Notes: a model not told the origin generated them from the letters alone. A DNA stretch of 64,000 nt from Phyllobacterium sp. OV277 (GCF_900104355.1 NZ_FNIY01000005.1:124001-188000), one strand, 5' to 3'. Shown: positions 17,487-26,856, counted from the stretch's first letter. A program made the numbers and translations.

Positions 17487-18308
17487 ATGACGGCTTCGCT
17501 AACAGGCACGGCTTTCGGGGGAGGACAGACCTCTCCCGGCAACGCCGACAACGCTGAGTCCCGGGTGGTTCTCTCCGCCCGTGGCCTGCGCCGGGACTTT
17601 GGCGGCTTCATTGCTGTCAACAATGTGGATCTGGATGTTCAGCATGCACAAGTGCATGCGCTGATCGGCCCGAACGGGGCGGGAAAGACCACTGTTTTCA
17701 ATCTGTTGACGAAATTTCTGCAACCATCGAGCGGTACAATCACCCTGCTTGATCACGACATCACCAGAACCGACCCGGCCAAGGTTGCCCGGATGGGACT
17801 GGTGCGCTCGTTCCAGATCTCTGCGGTTTTCCCGCATCTGACAGTCCTCGACAATGTGCGCGTTGCCCTGCAGCGCCCCGGTGGACTGTCCACCCAATTC
17901 TGGCTGCCAACCAGTGCGCTCAACCGTCTGAATGACCGCGCCATGGAACTGATCAGCGCTGTCGGCTTACAGGATGCGCGCAACAAACTTGCCGCTGACC
18001 TTTCCTATGGCCGCAAGCGCGTATTGGAAATTGCAACAACGCTGGCGCTCGACCCCAAGGTGCTGCTGCTGGATGAACCCATGGCCGGTATGGGCCACGA
18101 GGACGTGCACATCGTTTCCGACATTATCCGCGAAGTTGCCCGCGACCGGGCTATTCTCATGGTGGAACACAATCTGAAGGTCGTTGCGGACCTTTGCGAC
18201 AAGGTCACCGTTTTGCAGCGCGGCGAAATCCTCATCTCCGGCGACTACCAGACTGTCAGCCAGGATGAACGGGTGCGTGTCGCCTATATGGGGACCGAAC
18301 ATGAGTGA
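17487..18308 (+). CDS. Branched-chain amino acid-type ABC transporter ATPase (LivG-like)
   Basis: A 273-aa ATPase with Walker A GPNGAGKTT, the LivG-typical LVRSFQISAVFPHLTVLDNV segment, signature LSYGRKRVLEIA and Walker B LLLDEPMAGM. About 25 residues precede the first strand of the domain. It overlaps the LivF-like gene by 8 bp. Confidence 0.92.
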   Translation: MTASLTGTAFGGGQTSPGNADNAESRVVLSARGLRRDFGGFIAVNNVDLDVQHAQVHALIGPNGAGKTTVFNLLTKFLQPSSGTITLLDHDITRTDPAKVARMGLVRSFQISAVFPHLTVLDNVRVALQRPGGLSTQFWLPTSALNRLNDRAMELISAVGLQDARNKLAADLSYGRKRVLEIATTLALDPKVLLLDEPMAGMGHEDVHIVSDIIREVARDRAILMVEHNLKVVADLCDKVTVLQRGEILISGDYQTVSQDERVRVAYMGTEHE

Positions 18309-19011
18309 AACCAAACCTCTTCTCGCCGTTCGCGATCTCCACGCATGGTACGGCGAAGGCCACGCGCTGCATGGTATCAATCTTGATATTCACGAGGGCG
18401 AAACCGTGACACTTCTTGGCCGCAACGGTGTTGGCAAGACCACGACCCTGCGTTCCATCATGGGCATCATTCGCAAGCGTACCGGCAGCATCACATTTAA
18501 CGGCAAAGACATGATGCGCGTGCCGCTGCACCGCACGGCCCATGCGGGCATTGGTTTTGTGCCAGAAGAACGCGGCATCTTCGCAACGCTGTCCGTCGAC
18601 GAAAATCTCAACCTGCCCCCTATTGTTGCCAAGGGCGGCATGTCCATTGCCGAGATTTACGACCTGTTCCCCAATCTGAAAGAGCGGCGCAACAGTCCGG
18701 GCACAAAACTTTCCGGCGGTGAACAGCAGATGCTGGCGATTGCCCGCATCCTGCGCACCGGCGTCAAACTCTTGCTGCTTGACGAGCCAACTGAAGGTCT
18801 CGCGCCTGTTATCGTCCAGCGCATCGGCGAAGTACTTGTCACCCTGAAACAACGCGGCATGACCATCCTGCTCGTCGAGCAGAATTTCCGTTTCGCCAGC
18901 AAGGTCGCAGACCGGTTCTATGTGGTGGACCACGGCAAGATTATCGACAATTTCCATGTCCGGGAACTGCCGGACCGCATGACCATGCTCAATGAAGCGC
19001 TGGGAGTCTGA
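18301..19011 (+). CDS. Branched-chain amino acid-type ABC transporter ATPase (LivF-like)
   Basis: A 236-aa ATPase: Walker A GRNGVGKTT, FVPEERGIF, signature LSGGEQQMLAIA, Walker B LLLLDEPTEGLAP. The start is the ATG at 18301 inside the end of the LivG-like gene. The upstream-extended frame would run through 39 residues unrelated to the family. It pairs with LivG to drive the LivH/LivM channel. Confidence 0.92.
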   Translation: MSETKPLLAVRDLHAWYGEGHALHGINLDIHEGETVTLLGRNGVGKTTTLRSIMGIIRKRTGSITFNGKDMMRVPLHRTAHAGIGFVPEERGIFATLSVDENLNLPPIVAKGGMSIAEIYDLFPNLKERRNSPGTKLSGGEQQMLAIARILRTGVKLLLLDEPTEGLAPVIVQRIGEVLVTLKQRGMTILLVEQNFRFASKVADRFYVVDHGKIIDNFHVRELPDRMTMLNEALGV

Positions 19012-19014
19012 TCC

Positions 19015-19902
19015 ATGACAATGATCTTCGGCGTTCCACTTCAGGCCTTTCTTGGACAGTTGCTCATCGGTCTGATCAACGGCTCCTTTTATGCCATGCT
19101 CAGCCTTGGCCTTGCGATCATCTTCGGTCTGCTGCGCGTGATCAATTTCGCCCATGGCGCCCAGTACATGCTGGGGGCCTTCATCGGTTATCTTCTGTTG
19201 GCACAACTGGGTATCGGCTATTGGCCTGCCCTGCTCCTCGCGCCGATTGTGGTCGGCGTTGCAGGTGCAATCGTCGAGCGCGTGGCACTTTCGCGCCTCT
19301 ATAATCTTGACCATCTCTATGGGCTGCTCTTCACCTTCGGCCTTGCGCTCGTGATTGAAGGCACGTTCCGTTATTACTACGGTGCAGCGGGTCAACCCTA
19401 TGCGGTGCCATCAGCGCTTGCCGGTGGTTACAATCTCGGTTTCATGTTCCTGCCGAAATATCGTGCCTGGGTGGTGATTGCGTCCCTTGCCGTCTGCATC
19501 GGCACATGGCTGCTGATCGAGAAAACACGGCTGGGCTCGTATCTGCGCGCTGCCACAGAAAATCCAACCCTCGTGCGGGCTTTTGGCATCAATGTGCCAC
19601 TGCTTCTGACCTTTACCTATGGTCTGGGCGCAGGCCTTGCCGGTCTTGCCGGTATTATGGCAGCACCGATCTATCAGGTGAGCCCATTGATGGGGTCGAA
19701 CCTGATCATCGTCGTGTTCGCTGTCGTCGTGGTGGGTGGCATGGGCTCCATTCTTGGCGCCATCGTCACCGGCTATATGCTCGGTATTTTCGAAGGTTTG
19801 ACCAAGGTGTTCTATCCGGAAGCCTCGAATATCGTGATCTTCGTCATCATGGCGATTGTCCTGCTTGTCCGTCCGGCAGGCCTGTTCGGCAAGGAGGTCT
19901 GA
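19015..19902 (+). CDS. Branched-chain amino acid-type ABC transporter permease (LivH-like)
   Basis: A 295-aa inner-membrane permease with the LivH-typical segments GLINGSFYAMLSLGLAIIFG and VINFAHGAQYMLGAF near the N-terminus. The ATPase-docking loop is TENPTLVRAFGINV. It follows livF after 3 bp. Confidence 0.92.
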   Translation: MTMIFGVPLQAFLGQLLIGLINGSFYAMLSLGLAIIFGLLRVINFAHGAQYMLGAFIGYLLLAQLGIGYWPALLLAPIVVGVAGAIVERVALSRLYNLDHLYGLLFTFGLALVIEGTFRYYYGAAGQPYAVPSALAGGYNLGFMFLPKYRAWVVIASLAVCIGTWLLIEKTRLGSYLRAATENPTLVRAFGINVPLLLTFTYGLGAGLAGLAGIMAAPIYQVSPLMGSNLIIVVFAVVVVGGMGSILGAIVTGYMLGIFEGLTKVFYPEASNIVIFVIMAIVLLVRPAGLFGKEV

Positions 19903-19904
19903 TT

Positions 19905-20888
19905 ATGACCGATACAACAATTTCTTCCGTTCAGAAAAACAAGTTCTTTACGCTTGAAATGGTGCTGATCCTTATCGGCGTTGGGTTGCTTATTCTGGCA
20001 CCGTTCCATTTCTATCCGGTCTTCCTGATGAAGGTGTTGTGCTTTGCGCTTTTTGCCTGCGCGTTCAACCTTCTGCTTGGCTATACGGGTATTCTTTCCT
20101 TCGGCCATGCGGCTTTCTTCGGTGGAGCCGCCTATTTCACCGCCCATTCGGTCAAAGAGTGGGGCTTTCCGCCTGAACTTGGCATCCTGCTCGGCGTCTT
20201 CGGCGCGGCCTTTTTGGGCCTGATCATCGGTTTCTTCGCCATTCGCCGTCAGGGCATCTATTCAACGATGATCACGCTTGCCCTCTCGCAGATGTTTTTC
20301 TTCTTCTGCCTGCAGGCATCTTTCACCAAAGGCGAGGACGGCATTCAGGGCGTGCCACGCGGCAAACTGCTGGGCTTCATCAATCTCAATGATCCGCTCA
20401 ACATGTATTTCTTCGTGCTGGCGGTGTTCCTGATCGGCATATTCATCATCTGGCGCATCATCAACTCGCCATTCGGCATGATCCTGAAATCCGTCCGGGA
20501 AAATGAGAACCGCGCCATATCGCTGGGTTATTCGGTTGCCCGCTACAAGCTTGCAGCTTTCGTCATGTCAGCCGCCCTTACAGGTCTGGCGGGCGGTTTG
20601 AAAGCCATCGTCTTTCAGTTCGCGACATTGACCGACGTCAGTTGGCAGATGTCCGGTGAAGTCGTTCTGATGACCCTGCTAGGCGGTATCGGCACGCTGG
20701 TTGGTCCGATCGTCGGTGCAGGATTTGTCTCCGCGCTGGAAAACTATCTCGCCACCTCGGAATTTCCGGTCACCGTCATCACAGGCATCATTTTCATGGT
20801 CTGCGTGCTTGTATTCCGGCGCGGCGTGATCGGTGAACTCTACGCTTCACGCCTTGGCAAGAAACTCGAGAGCAACTCCGGGCACTGA
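19905..20888 (+). CDS. Branched-chain amino acid-type ABC transporter permease (LivM-like)
   Basis: A 327-aa permease with the LivM signature LLGYTGILSFGHAAFFGGAAY and a long hydrophobic core. The ATG at 19905 is chosen for its ideal AAGGAGGT (about 7 bp upstream). The longer open frame from 19506 lies inside livH and is not coding. It completes the importer. Confidence 0.92.
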   Translation: MTDTTISSVQKNKFFTLEMVLILIGVGLLILAPFHFYPVFLMKVLCFALFACAFNLLLGYTGILSFGHAAFFGGAAYFTAHSVKEWGFPPELGILLGVFGAAFLGLIIGFFAIRRQGIYSTMITLALSQMFFFFCLQASFTKGEDGIQGVPRGKLLGFINLNDPLNMYFFVLAVFLIGIFIIWRIINSPFGMILKSVRENENRAISLGYSVARYKLAAFVMSAALTGLAGGLKAIVFQFATLTDVSWQMSGEVVLMTLLGGIGTLVGPIVGAGFVSALENYLATSEFPVTVITGIIFMVCVLVFRRGVIGELYASRLGKKLESNSGH

Positions 20889-20889
20889 C

Positions 20890-22482
20890 ATGACAGCCAG
20901 CTATGACTACATCATCGTCGGGGCGGGCACGGCAGGCTGCACCTTGGCCAACCGTTTGTCGAAAGACCCGAATGTGTCGGTTCTGCTGCTTGAAGCGGGT
21001 GGTAAGGACAACTATCCCTGGATTCACATTCCGGTCGGCTATCTCTACTGCATTTCCAATCCGCGCACGGATTGGTGCTTTTCAACGGAAGCTGAACCGG
21101 GCCTCAATGGCCGTATCCTGAACTATCCGCGCGGAAAAGTGCTGGGCGGCTGTTCATCGATCAACGGCATGATCTATATGCGCGGTCAGGCGCGCGACTA
21201 CGATTTATGGCGGCAGGACGGTTGCACCGGTTGGGGCTGGGACGATGTTCTGCCCTACTTTCGTAAATCGGAGGATTATTATCTGGGTGCCGACGATTTC
21301 CATGGATCGGGCGGCGAATGGCGCGTGGAAGAAGCGCGGCTCCACTGGGATATTCTCGATGCCTTTCGTGATGCCGCCGAGGCAGCCGGTATTCCGCGCA
21401 CCGACGATTTCAATCGCGGCGACAATGAAGGCAGTTCCTATTTCAAGGTGAATCAGAAGCGCGGCATTCGCTGGAACACGGCAAAGGCATTTCTTCGTCC
21501 GGCTATGAAACGCCCCAATCTCAGGGTCGAGACCGGTGCCCATGTGCGCAAGCTTATTATCGATGACCTGACTGCCAAGGGCGTGGAAATTGAACAGGCG
21601 GGAACGATCCACAGGATCGATTGCAGACGGGAGGTCATCCTTGCAGCTGGAGCCGTGGGCTCACCACAAATTCTTGAATTGTCGGGCATCGGACGCGGCG
21701 AGATCATGCAGAACGCAGGAATTACACCTGTTCTCGAGCGGCGCTCAGTCGGCGAAAATCTTCAGGACCACCTGCAACTGCGGTGCGCCTATAAGGTAAC
21801 TGGTATTCCGACACTCAACGAAAAAGCCAATCGCCTGCTTGGCAAAGCATCGATTGCCCTTGAATATCTCTTCAACCAATCCGGCCCTATGTCGATGGCA
21901 CCAAGCCAACTGGGTGTATTCACCCGCTCGGACCCGTCTTTCGCCACTGCGAATCTGCAATATCACGTACAGCCGCTTTCGCTGGAAAAGTTCGGTGAAA
22001 ATGTTCACCCCTTCCCTGCCTTTACCGCCAGTGTCTGTAATCTTAGGCCCGATAGTCGCGGTTCGGTTCACGTCAAATCGCCTGATTACCGCGCGCATCC
22101 GGCTATCCGTCCGAATTATCTTGCAACGGACAGCGACCGCCGCGTGGCTGCGGATTCAATTCGCATCACTCGAAACATTGTGGCGCAGGAACCGTTGCAA
22201 CGCTATCGGCCGGAAGAATTCAAACCGGGCCCGCAATATCAAAACGAGGCGGAACTGATTGAAGCGGCAGGAGCCATTGGCACGACGATCTTCCATCCTG
22301 TCGGCACTTGCCGTATGGGCGCCGATCAGGAGTCCGTGGTCGATCCGCAATTGCGCGTACGCGGCATTAAAGGCCTGCGTATATCAGATGCTTCGATCAT
22401 GCCATCTATCACGTCAGGCAATACCAACTCCCCGACAATCATGATTGCCGAAAAGGCGGCCGAGATGATTATCAGCGCTTGA
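20890..22482 (+). CDS. GMC-family FAD alcohol dehydrogenase (choline dehydrogenase-like)
   Basis: A 530-aa glucose-methanol-choline oxidoreductase. The FAD motif YIIVGAGTAGCTLANRLS is N-terminal, the PROSITE-type GMC stretch is near GKVLGGCSSINGMIYMRG, and the C-terminal catalytic HPVGTCRMG and NSPTIMIAEK are present. Substrates in the family are primary alcohols such as choline, polyethylene glycol or aromatic alcohols. It starts 1 bp after livM stops, so its substrate is probably what the Liv-type system brings in. The ATG at 20890 begins directly at the FAD motif and is preferred to the upstream one at 20833. Confidence 0.9.
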   Translation: MTASYDYIIVGAGTAGCTLANRLSKDPNVSVLLLEAGGKDNYPWIHIPVGYLYCISNPRTDWCFSTEAEPGLNGRILNYPRGKVLGGCSSINGMIYMRGQARDYDLWRQDGCTGWGWDDVLPYFRKSEDYYLGADDFHGSGGEWRVEEARLHWDILDAFRDAAEAAGIPRTDDFNRGDNEGSSYFKVNQKRGIRWNTAKAFLRPAMKRPNLRVETGAHVRKLIIDDLTAKGVEIEQAGTIHRIDCRREVILAAGAVGSPQILELSGIGRGEIMQNAGITPVLERRSVGENLQDHLQLRCAYKVTGIPTLNEKANRLLGKASIALEYLFNQSGPMSMAPSQLGVFTRSDPSFATANLQYHVQPLSLEKFGENVHPFPAFTASVCNLRPDSRGSVHVKSPDYRAHPAIRPNYLATDSDRRVAADSIRITRNIVAQEPLQRYRPEEFKPGPQYQNEAELIEAAGAIGTTIFHPVGTCRMGADQESVVDPQLRVRGIKGLRISDASIMPSITSGNTNSPTIMIAEKAAEMIISA

Positions 22483-22487
22483 GCCCA

Positions 22488-22517
22488 ATTGATCTCTTTG
22501 CTATCATTGAGATCAAT
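22488..22517. promoter_or_regulatory. Inverted-repeat operator of the toxin-antitoxin operon
   Basis: Perfect 9-bp arms ATTGATCTC (22488-22496) and GAGATCAAT (22509-22517) separated by 12 nt lie directly before the antitoxin ribosome-binding site. Ribbon-helix-helix antitoxins of the FitA/VapB type bind such repeats to repress their own operon; this assignment is inferred from position and symmetry. Confidence 0.7.
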
Positions 22518-22527
22518 GGAGGCATTA

Positions 22528-22767
22528 ATGACCGGAAATTTGCACGTCAGAAATCTCGACGACGACCTGATCACGAGGCTCAAACTGCGCGCGGCGCGGC
22601 ACGGGCGCTCGACGGAGGCGGAACATCGCGAAATTTTGCGCCAGGCTTTGGAAACAGAAGTTGAACCTTCGTTCGATGAATTAGCGGCACAATTGCGTAA
22701 ACTCACAACGAAACGGCAACAAACGCCCTCTGAAGTGTTGCTGCGCGAAGGGCGCGACGAACGCTAA
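22528..22767 (+). CDS. FitA/VapB-type ribbon-helix-helix antitoxin
   Basis: A 79-aa protein. The N-terminal segment LHVRNLDDDLITRLKLRAARHGRSTEAEHREIL is the ribbon-helix-helix fold of FitA-like antitoxins. The C-terminal part should wrap the PIN toxin. The ATG at 22528 is chosen because TGGAGG lies 5 bp upstream; longer frames begin inside the operator. It overlaps the toxin gene by 1 bp (TAATG). Confidence 0.9.
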   Translation: MTGNLHVRNLDDDLITRLKLRAARHGRSTEAEHREILRQALETEVEPSFDELAAQLRKLTTKRQQTPSEVLLREGRDER

Positions 22768-23204
22768 TGGACACTCTTATTATCGACGCCAGCATTGCCA
22801 TCAAATGGGTCGTCGAAGAAGAGGGTACAGAGGAAGCCGTCAAACTGCGTGGACGCTATAAGTTTGCGGCTCCGGATCTGCTGGTTGCCGAATGTGCAAA
22901 CATTCTTTGGAAGAAAGTACAGCGAAACGAGCTTGTACCAGACGAAGCACGGCTTGCAGCGCGCCTGCTTCAACGCGCGGATATTGAACTGATCTCCATG
23001 CGTGGGCTACTGGAAGAAGCAGCAATGCTCGCGATATTGCTCGGCCACCCAGCCTATGACTGCATCTATCTGGCGCTGGCCAAACAACGACAGTGCCGCT
23101 TTGTCACGGCTGATGAAAGACTCCGGCGTGTCATTCAACAAAAGGCCGCGAAAGAACTTAGTTCACTCTGCGTATCGCTTGATCAAATTAACAAGACGAC
23201 TTGA
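22767..23204 (+). CDS. PIN-domain ribonuclease toxin (VapC/FitB family)
   Basis: A 145-aa PIN-domain protein with the four acidic residues that hold the metal: Asp7 (IIDASIAIKW), Glu42 (VAECANILW), Asp98 (YDCIYLALA) and Asp116 (TADERLRR). Toxins of this class cleave tRNA or rRNA and are neutralised by the upstream antitoxin. All catalytic residues are present, so the toxin should be active. The pair sits between metabolic genes with no other mobile features. Confidence 0.93.
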   Translation: MDTLIIDASIAIKWVVEEEGTEEAVKLRGRYKFAAPDLLVAECANILWKKVQRNELVPDEARLAARLLQRADIELISMRGLLEEAAMLAILLGHPAYDCIYLALAKQRQCRFVTADERLRRVIQQKAAKELSSLCVSLDQINKTT

Positions 23205-23216
23205 TCAAGCCCGAAA

Positions 23217-24044
23217 TCACTGGATTGTAATTGTCACAGCCGTCGACTGACTCCCACCAGTAAAATCATCCGGTGCGGAGGGAACTGGCGATGCACGACG
23301 AACCACATCAAGAATATATTGATCCAGTTCAGGCTTTCCCGAACTGACTGCTATTCTAGATGAGGTGATATCACCGCTTCTTGTAAAAGTAAGAGCAACC
23401 CTAGCACTACCCGCTCCATGATTACGACCTCCCGGACGACGCGCATAACGGGCGAGATAAGAATTGATTTTTTGGCCCCAGCTTTGTGCTGCACGGGCTG
23501 AAGCCGCACGCGATATGCTCGGCTGCTGCTTTGCTTCCACCACAGTATCGCTCTTAATGTCCGCCACCACTGTCTTTACTGGCTTACGGACAACTTTCTT
23601 CGGAACCTCTTTCTTCGGTTCCGGTTTGACAACAGGAAGCGGCACTTCAACCTTTGGCAGTTCAACCGTTTCCTCCGGCTGCACTTTCTCTGGCACAACC
23701 TGTTCCTCCGGCGTTGGTTGAGGTTCCGGCTCAACTGGCTTTTCCGGTTGGATTTCGGGAGCAGCGGCTTCCTGTTGAACGGGCTCCGGCGTTACCTTTT
23801 CCGGTTCAACAGGCGGCAGTTCAGCAACAGCCTCAGGCACGATTGGCGCTGGCAACGGCTCCATATCGATCATCACGGCAGCGGCAACTTCACCGCCATT
23901 TGCGTCTGACTGGTAGCTATATCCGTACCAGCCAGCGCCCGCATGAACACCAATCGCCACGACGGCCGCTGCGGACCACAAGCCAATTTCACGCCAGTTC
24001 GTTTGAAACCGGCCTGCCATGGGTGCTACTGGCCTGTCTGGCAT
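23217..24044 (-). CDS. tonB: Energy transducer TonB
   Basis: A 275-aa inner-membrane protein. One N-terminal helix (WSAAAVVAIGVHAGAGWYGYSY) is followed by a proline/glutamate/lysine-rich periplasmic spacer (about residues 55-165, rich in PEPV/KPEP). The C-terminal TonB domain (SGDITSSRIAVSSGKPELDQ) ends at the terminus. It transmits proton-motive force from ExbB-ExbD to outer-membrane siderophore receptors such as the one at 57-59 kb. It is the last gene of the exbB-exbD-tonB operon; its ATG overlaps the exbD stop (TAATG). Confidence 0.93.
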   Translation of the reverse strand: MPDRPVAPMAGRFQTNWREIGLWSAAAVVAIGVHAGAGWYGYSYQSDANGGEVAAAVMIDMEPLPAPIVPEAVAELPPVEPEKVTPEPVQQEAAAPEIQPEKPVEPEPQPTPEEQVVPEKVQPEETVELPKVEVPLPVVKPEPKKEVPKKVVRKPVKTVVADIKSDTVVEAKQQPSISRAASARAAQSWGQKINSYLARYARRPGGRNHGAGSARVALTFTRSGDITSSRIAVSSGKPELDQYILDVVRRASPVPSAPDDFTGGSQSTAVTITIQ

Positions 24045-24508
24045 TATTGCGCGCTTCCCGTTGGTGCAGGCGTGGCCGGAGCCAACGGTGCGCTTTCAAG
24101 CCCGACAAGCGCGATCTTGAGATACCCACTGGCGCGCAAGGTATTCATCAGATCCATCAGCGCGCCATAATCCACAGCGCGGTCGGCGCGCAGGAACACG
24201 CGTGTCTCCTTGTCGCCCTGCGTCTTCTGATCAAGGAACGCACCAAGCGTTTCCTTTGTCACCATGTCATTGACGATTGCGATGGTGTGATCTTCTTTCA
24301 AAGTGAGATAAAGCGGTTTGTCAGGACGGTTAGCGGGTACTGCCGTCGATGCCGGCAGATCGACATTGATATCGACGGTCGCCAATGGCGCTGCCACCAT
24401 GAAAATGATTAGCAGAACCAGCATGACATCGATAAACGGTGTCACGTTAATCTCGTGGTTTTCCTGCAAATCGTCGTCAGAAACGTTGTGTCTGATACCG
24501 CCAGCCAT
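24044..24508 (-). CDS. exbD: TonB-system accessory protein ExbD
   Basis: A 154-aa protein with one N-terminal transmembrane helix. HEINVTPFIDVMLVLLIIFMV contains the conserved aspartate that carries protons. A periplasmic domain with the FLRADRAVDYGALMDLM segment follows. It works with ExbB as the proton channel that energises TonB and lies between exbB (11-bp gap) and tonB. Confidence 0.95.
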   Translation of the reverse strand: MAGGIRHNVSDDDLQENHEINVTPFIDVMLVLLIIFMVAAPLATVDINVDLPASTAVPANRPDKPLYLTLKEDHTIAIVNDMVTKETLGAFLDQKTQGDKETRVFLRADRAVDYGALMDLMNTLRASGYLKIALVGLESAPLAPATPAPTGSAQ

Positions 24509-24519
24509 GATCTGTACCT

Positions 24520-25500
24520 TTATTCTGCCGCTGCAGGGCGTGCCTGATGCACCTGAGGTACAAGCGCAAAATCCACATCACGGCTGACAAGACGTTCAAC
24601 GCCCGCCGACGCGTCAGCCAGCAATTGCCGGTAACCAGTAATCGACCGGGCAAACACGTTGTAGATCACAACTGCGGGGATGGCTGCGACGAGGCCGATA
24701 GCCGTGGCCAGAAGAGCTTCCGCGATCCCGGGAGCCACGATGGCGAGATTGGTTGTCTGCGATTCTGAGATACCGATGAACGAGTTCATGATGCCCCACA
24801 CCGTGCCGAAAAGACCAACGAAGGGAGCGGTTGAACCGATTGTTGCAAGCACACCTGTGCCACGGCTCATGCGGCGCCCAGCCTGTGCCTCGATACGCGA
24901 CAGACGCGAGGCAACGCGTTCTTTCAGGCCATCCGCACCGGCATAATTGCGCGCTTCCTGCGACATCCGCACTTCCTCGCGCGCCGCATTAACCAATTGC
25001 ACACCCGGTCCACCCCGCCCTTCAAGCGCCTGCTCCGCATCGCGCAGCGTACGGGCATTGCCAATTGCATTGAGGGCGCGATAAGCGCGAACACGCGCAC
25101 CAGCAAGTTCCAACGTCTTGGCGAGCCAGACAGTCCAGGTGATAAGCGAAGCAAAGGCGAGGCCGATCATGACACCCTTCACCACCCAGTCTGCAGCCAT
25201 GAACATGCCCCATGGTGACAGGTTGTGTGGCAGGTTCGCCTTGTTCGCTGCCGCGGGCGCTGCTGGTGCGGAGGCAATCGGTGAGGGTGCAGGGCTTACA
25301 GCGGGCGCAGAACCAGAAGCTTGAGGCGCAGGTGCGGCTTCAACAGGGCTCTGTTGTGCAGGTTGCGGTGCCTGAGAAGCGGTTTCCTGTGCCATCACAG
25401 GGGAAATCAAAGACAACAGAAGTGCGGAGGTAAGCGCCGCTGCCCTGATCCTTACAGAAACATTCTGCATTGGTGAAAACCTGTCTGTATTTTTCCGCAT
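24520..25500 (-). CDS. exbB: TonB-system proton channel protein ExbB
   Basis: A 326-aa MotA/TolQ/ExbB family protein. It has a signal-like N-terminal hydrophobic segment and an Ala/Pro-rich linker (about residues 40-90), as seen in many alphaproteobacterial ExbB proteins. Three membrane helices follow, with the conserved GLFGTVWGIMNSFIGIS and EALLATAIGLVAAIPAVV blocks. An alternative start is the ATG at 25470. It heads the exbB-exbD-tonB operon, preceded by a promoter overlapped by an iron box. Confidence 0.93.
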   Translation of the reverse strand: MRKNTDRFSPMQNVSVRIRAAALTSALLLSLISPVMAQETASQAPQPAQQSPVEAAPAPQASGSAPAVSPAPSPIASAPAAPAAANKANLPHNLSPWGMFMAADWVVKGVMIGLAFASLITWTVWLAKTLELAGARVRAYRALNAIGNARTLRDAEQALEGRGGPGVQLVNAAREEVRMSQEARNYAGADGLKERVASRLSRIEAQAGRRMSRGTGVLATIGSTAPFVGLFGTVWGIMNSFIGISESQTTNLAIVAPGIAEALLATAIGLVAAIPAVVIYNVFARSITGYRQLLADASAGVERLVSRDVDFALVPQVHQARPAAAE

Positions 25501-25613
25501 GGCTTTTGTCTTTCGCTTCTTCCGCCGCCCCGGTCATCTCGTCGCGATAATGCATCCATTATCCAAGGCTCCGATGCGTGGCGCATGGTCTGTTGGAGCG
25601 GCTGTAATATTCC

Positions 25614-25645
25614 TGAGTATAATAATCAACTATTAACTTCTGCAA
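25614..25645 (-). promoter_or_regulatory. exbB promoter with RirA-type iron-responsive operator
   Basis: TGA-N9-TCA at 25614-25628 fits the rhizobial RirA operator. On the minus strand -35 TTGCAG (25645-25640) and -10 TATACT (25621-25616), spaced 18 bp, form a good sigma-70 promoter. The -10 lies inside the iron box, so repressor binding would block it. Confidence 0.65.
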
Positions 25646-25680
25646 CCCCGGGTTTTAAATGCTTTGCATTTTTGAGCTTT

Positions 25681-26775
25681 TCAATCGCTCCGCCGGGCGT
25701 TGTCGCCATCAAAGCCTCGCCGCCAATAGGCGACCACATGGTGTTTTTCGCGATCATGTTTGAGTTTTTTACGCAGATGGGCGCGAATTCGTTTGAAGTC
25801 GTTAAATTCACAGCCGGCCCACACGAAGGTATCAGCTGAAAGAGCGGAGGCATCCAGTTCCTCAACAATATCAGCCAGCTTGCCAGTTGTTCCCGCCGGT
25901 GAACCATGACGATACAACCAGCGAACATCAACCTGCGCAGGCGATTGCAATGGCTGCCGGTCATCGGGACCGTCAATCTCAAGAATAACCGTTGCTTTTG
26001 TCTGGGCGTGCAAGTTCTGCAGAATACGGCCAATGGCTGGCAAAGCGGTTTCGTCACCGATCAGCAATTGTTGCGGTGCGCCCAATATGCCGCCTCCGCC
26101 CGGTCCTGTCATACCGACGATATCACCGGATTTGGCGTTCAGTGCCCATGTTGCACCCGGCGTATTCTCACCGGGATGAACGACCATATCGATATCGACT
26201 TCGCCCCGGTCCACGTCGATATTGCGGATCGTATAAACACGGGCGATCAGCGCATCTTCACCGCCCGCCCACACGGGTCGGCCATCGCGGCCCATGGTTG
26301 GCCATTTCGGAGCCCTGCCCTCGGGTACGAACAGGAGCCGGATATGCAGACCGCCGATAGCAAAACGAGCCAAATTCTCACCCCGCAATCTTATACGTCG
26401 CATATGCGGGGTAAGGTCCTGGGCACTCACCACACGCATTTCGCGGAAGTAAGGAAGCTCCGAGCTGGTCAGGCCATCGCCCACCCAGAATAATTGCGGC
26501 TTCTCATTGCCGGCAATGTCCAGAATATTATCGGCCAGCACCATGCGTACGTAAGCAAGGGAGGTCTCGTCATCGGCCTCAACGTCAAGGGAAAGTACGT
26601 CGCCAACGATTGTCAGATGCGCTTTGCCATAGGGTGTCTGAATGCGCCCTTCCAGATCGTCCCGCTCAACATGTGCATGTTCGGCAAATACATTGCAAAG
26701 CTTGTCGAGCATGACACCGGGCGCCAAGAGTTTAACCGTAGCAGAGCTGCTTAGAACATTCGGCGTGGCGGACAT
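25681..26775 (-). CDS. Siderophore-interacting protein (DUF2218 + FAD-binding ferric reductase)
   Basis: A 364-aa two-domain protein. Residues about 1-100 resemble the DUF2218 domain (AEHAHVERDDLEGRIQTPYGKAHL). The rest is a ViuB/SIP-type FAD-binding ferric-siderophore reductase (TPHMRRIRLRGENL; VYTIRNIDVDRGEVDIDMVVH; the NAD-binding GDETALPAI segment). Such proteins release iron from imported ferric siderophores in the cytoplasm. I use the ATG at 26775, preceded by AGGAGAA, rather than 26814. An iron box lies 82 bp upstream. Confidence 0.9.
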   Translation of the reverse strand: MSATPNVLSSSATVKLLAPGVMLDKLCNVFAEHAHVERDDLEGRIQTPYGKAHLTIVGDVLSLDVEADDETSLAYVRMVLADNILDIAGNEKPQLFWVGDGLTSSELPYFREMRVVSAQDLTPHMRRIRLRGENLARFAIGGLHIRLLFVPEGRAPKWPTMGRDGRPVWAGGEDALIARVYTIRNIDVDRGEVDIDMVVHPGENTPGATWALNAKSGDIVGMTGPGGGGILGAPQQLLIGDETALPAIGRILQNLHAQTKATVILEIDGPDDRQPLQSPAQVDVRWLYRHGSPAGTTGKLADIVEELDASALSADTFVWAGCEFNDFKRIRAHLRKKLKHDREKHHVVAYWRRGFDGDNARRSD

Positions 26776-26856
26776 CGGTATTCTCCTGGCACTTTCTTCC
26801 TGCCAGTCGTCCATAAAGAGGATCGCAGGACAGGTCGCCGGGACCCTAATAAAATA

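Noticed and set aside
18256-19395. 379-codon open frame on the minus strand
   Set aside because: Antisense to livF and livH, whose motifs are complete. The antisense protein looks like low-information polar sequence.
19506-19904. Upstream extension of livM by 133 codons
   Set aside because: It lies inside livH in another frame. The ATG at 19905 has an ideal AAGGAGGT and starts a normal-length LivM.
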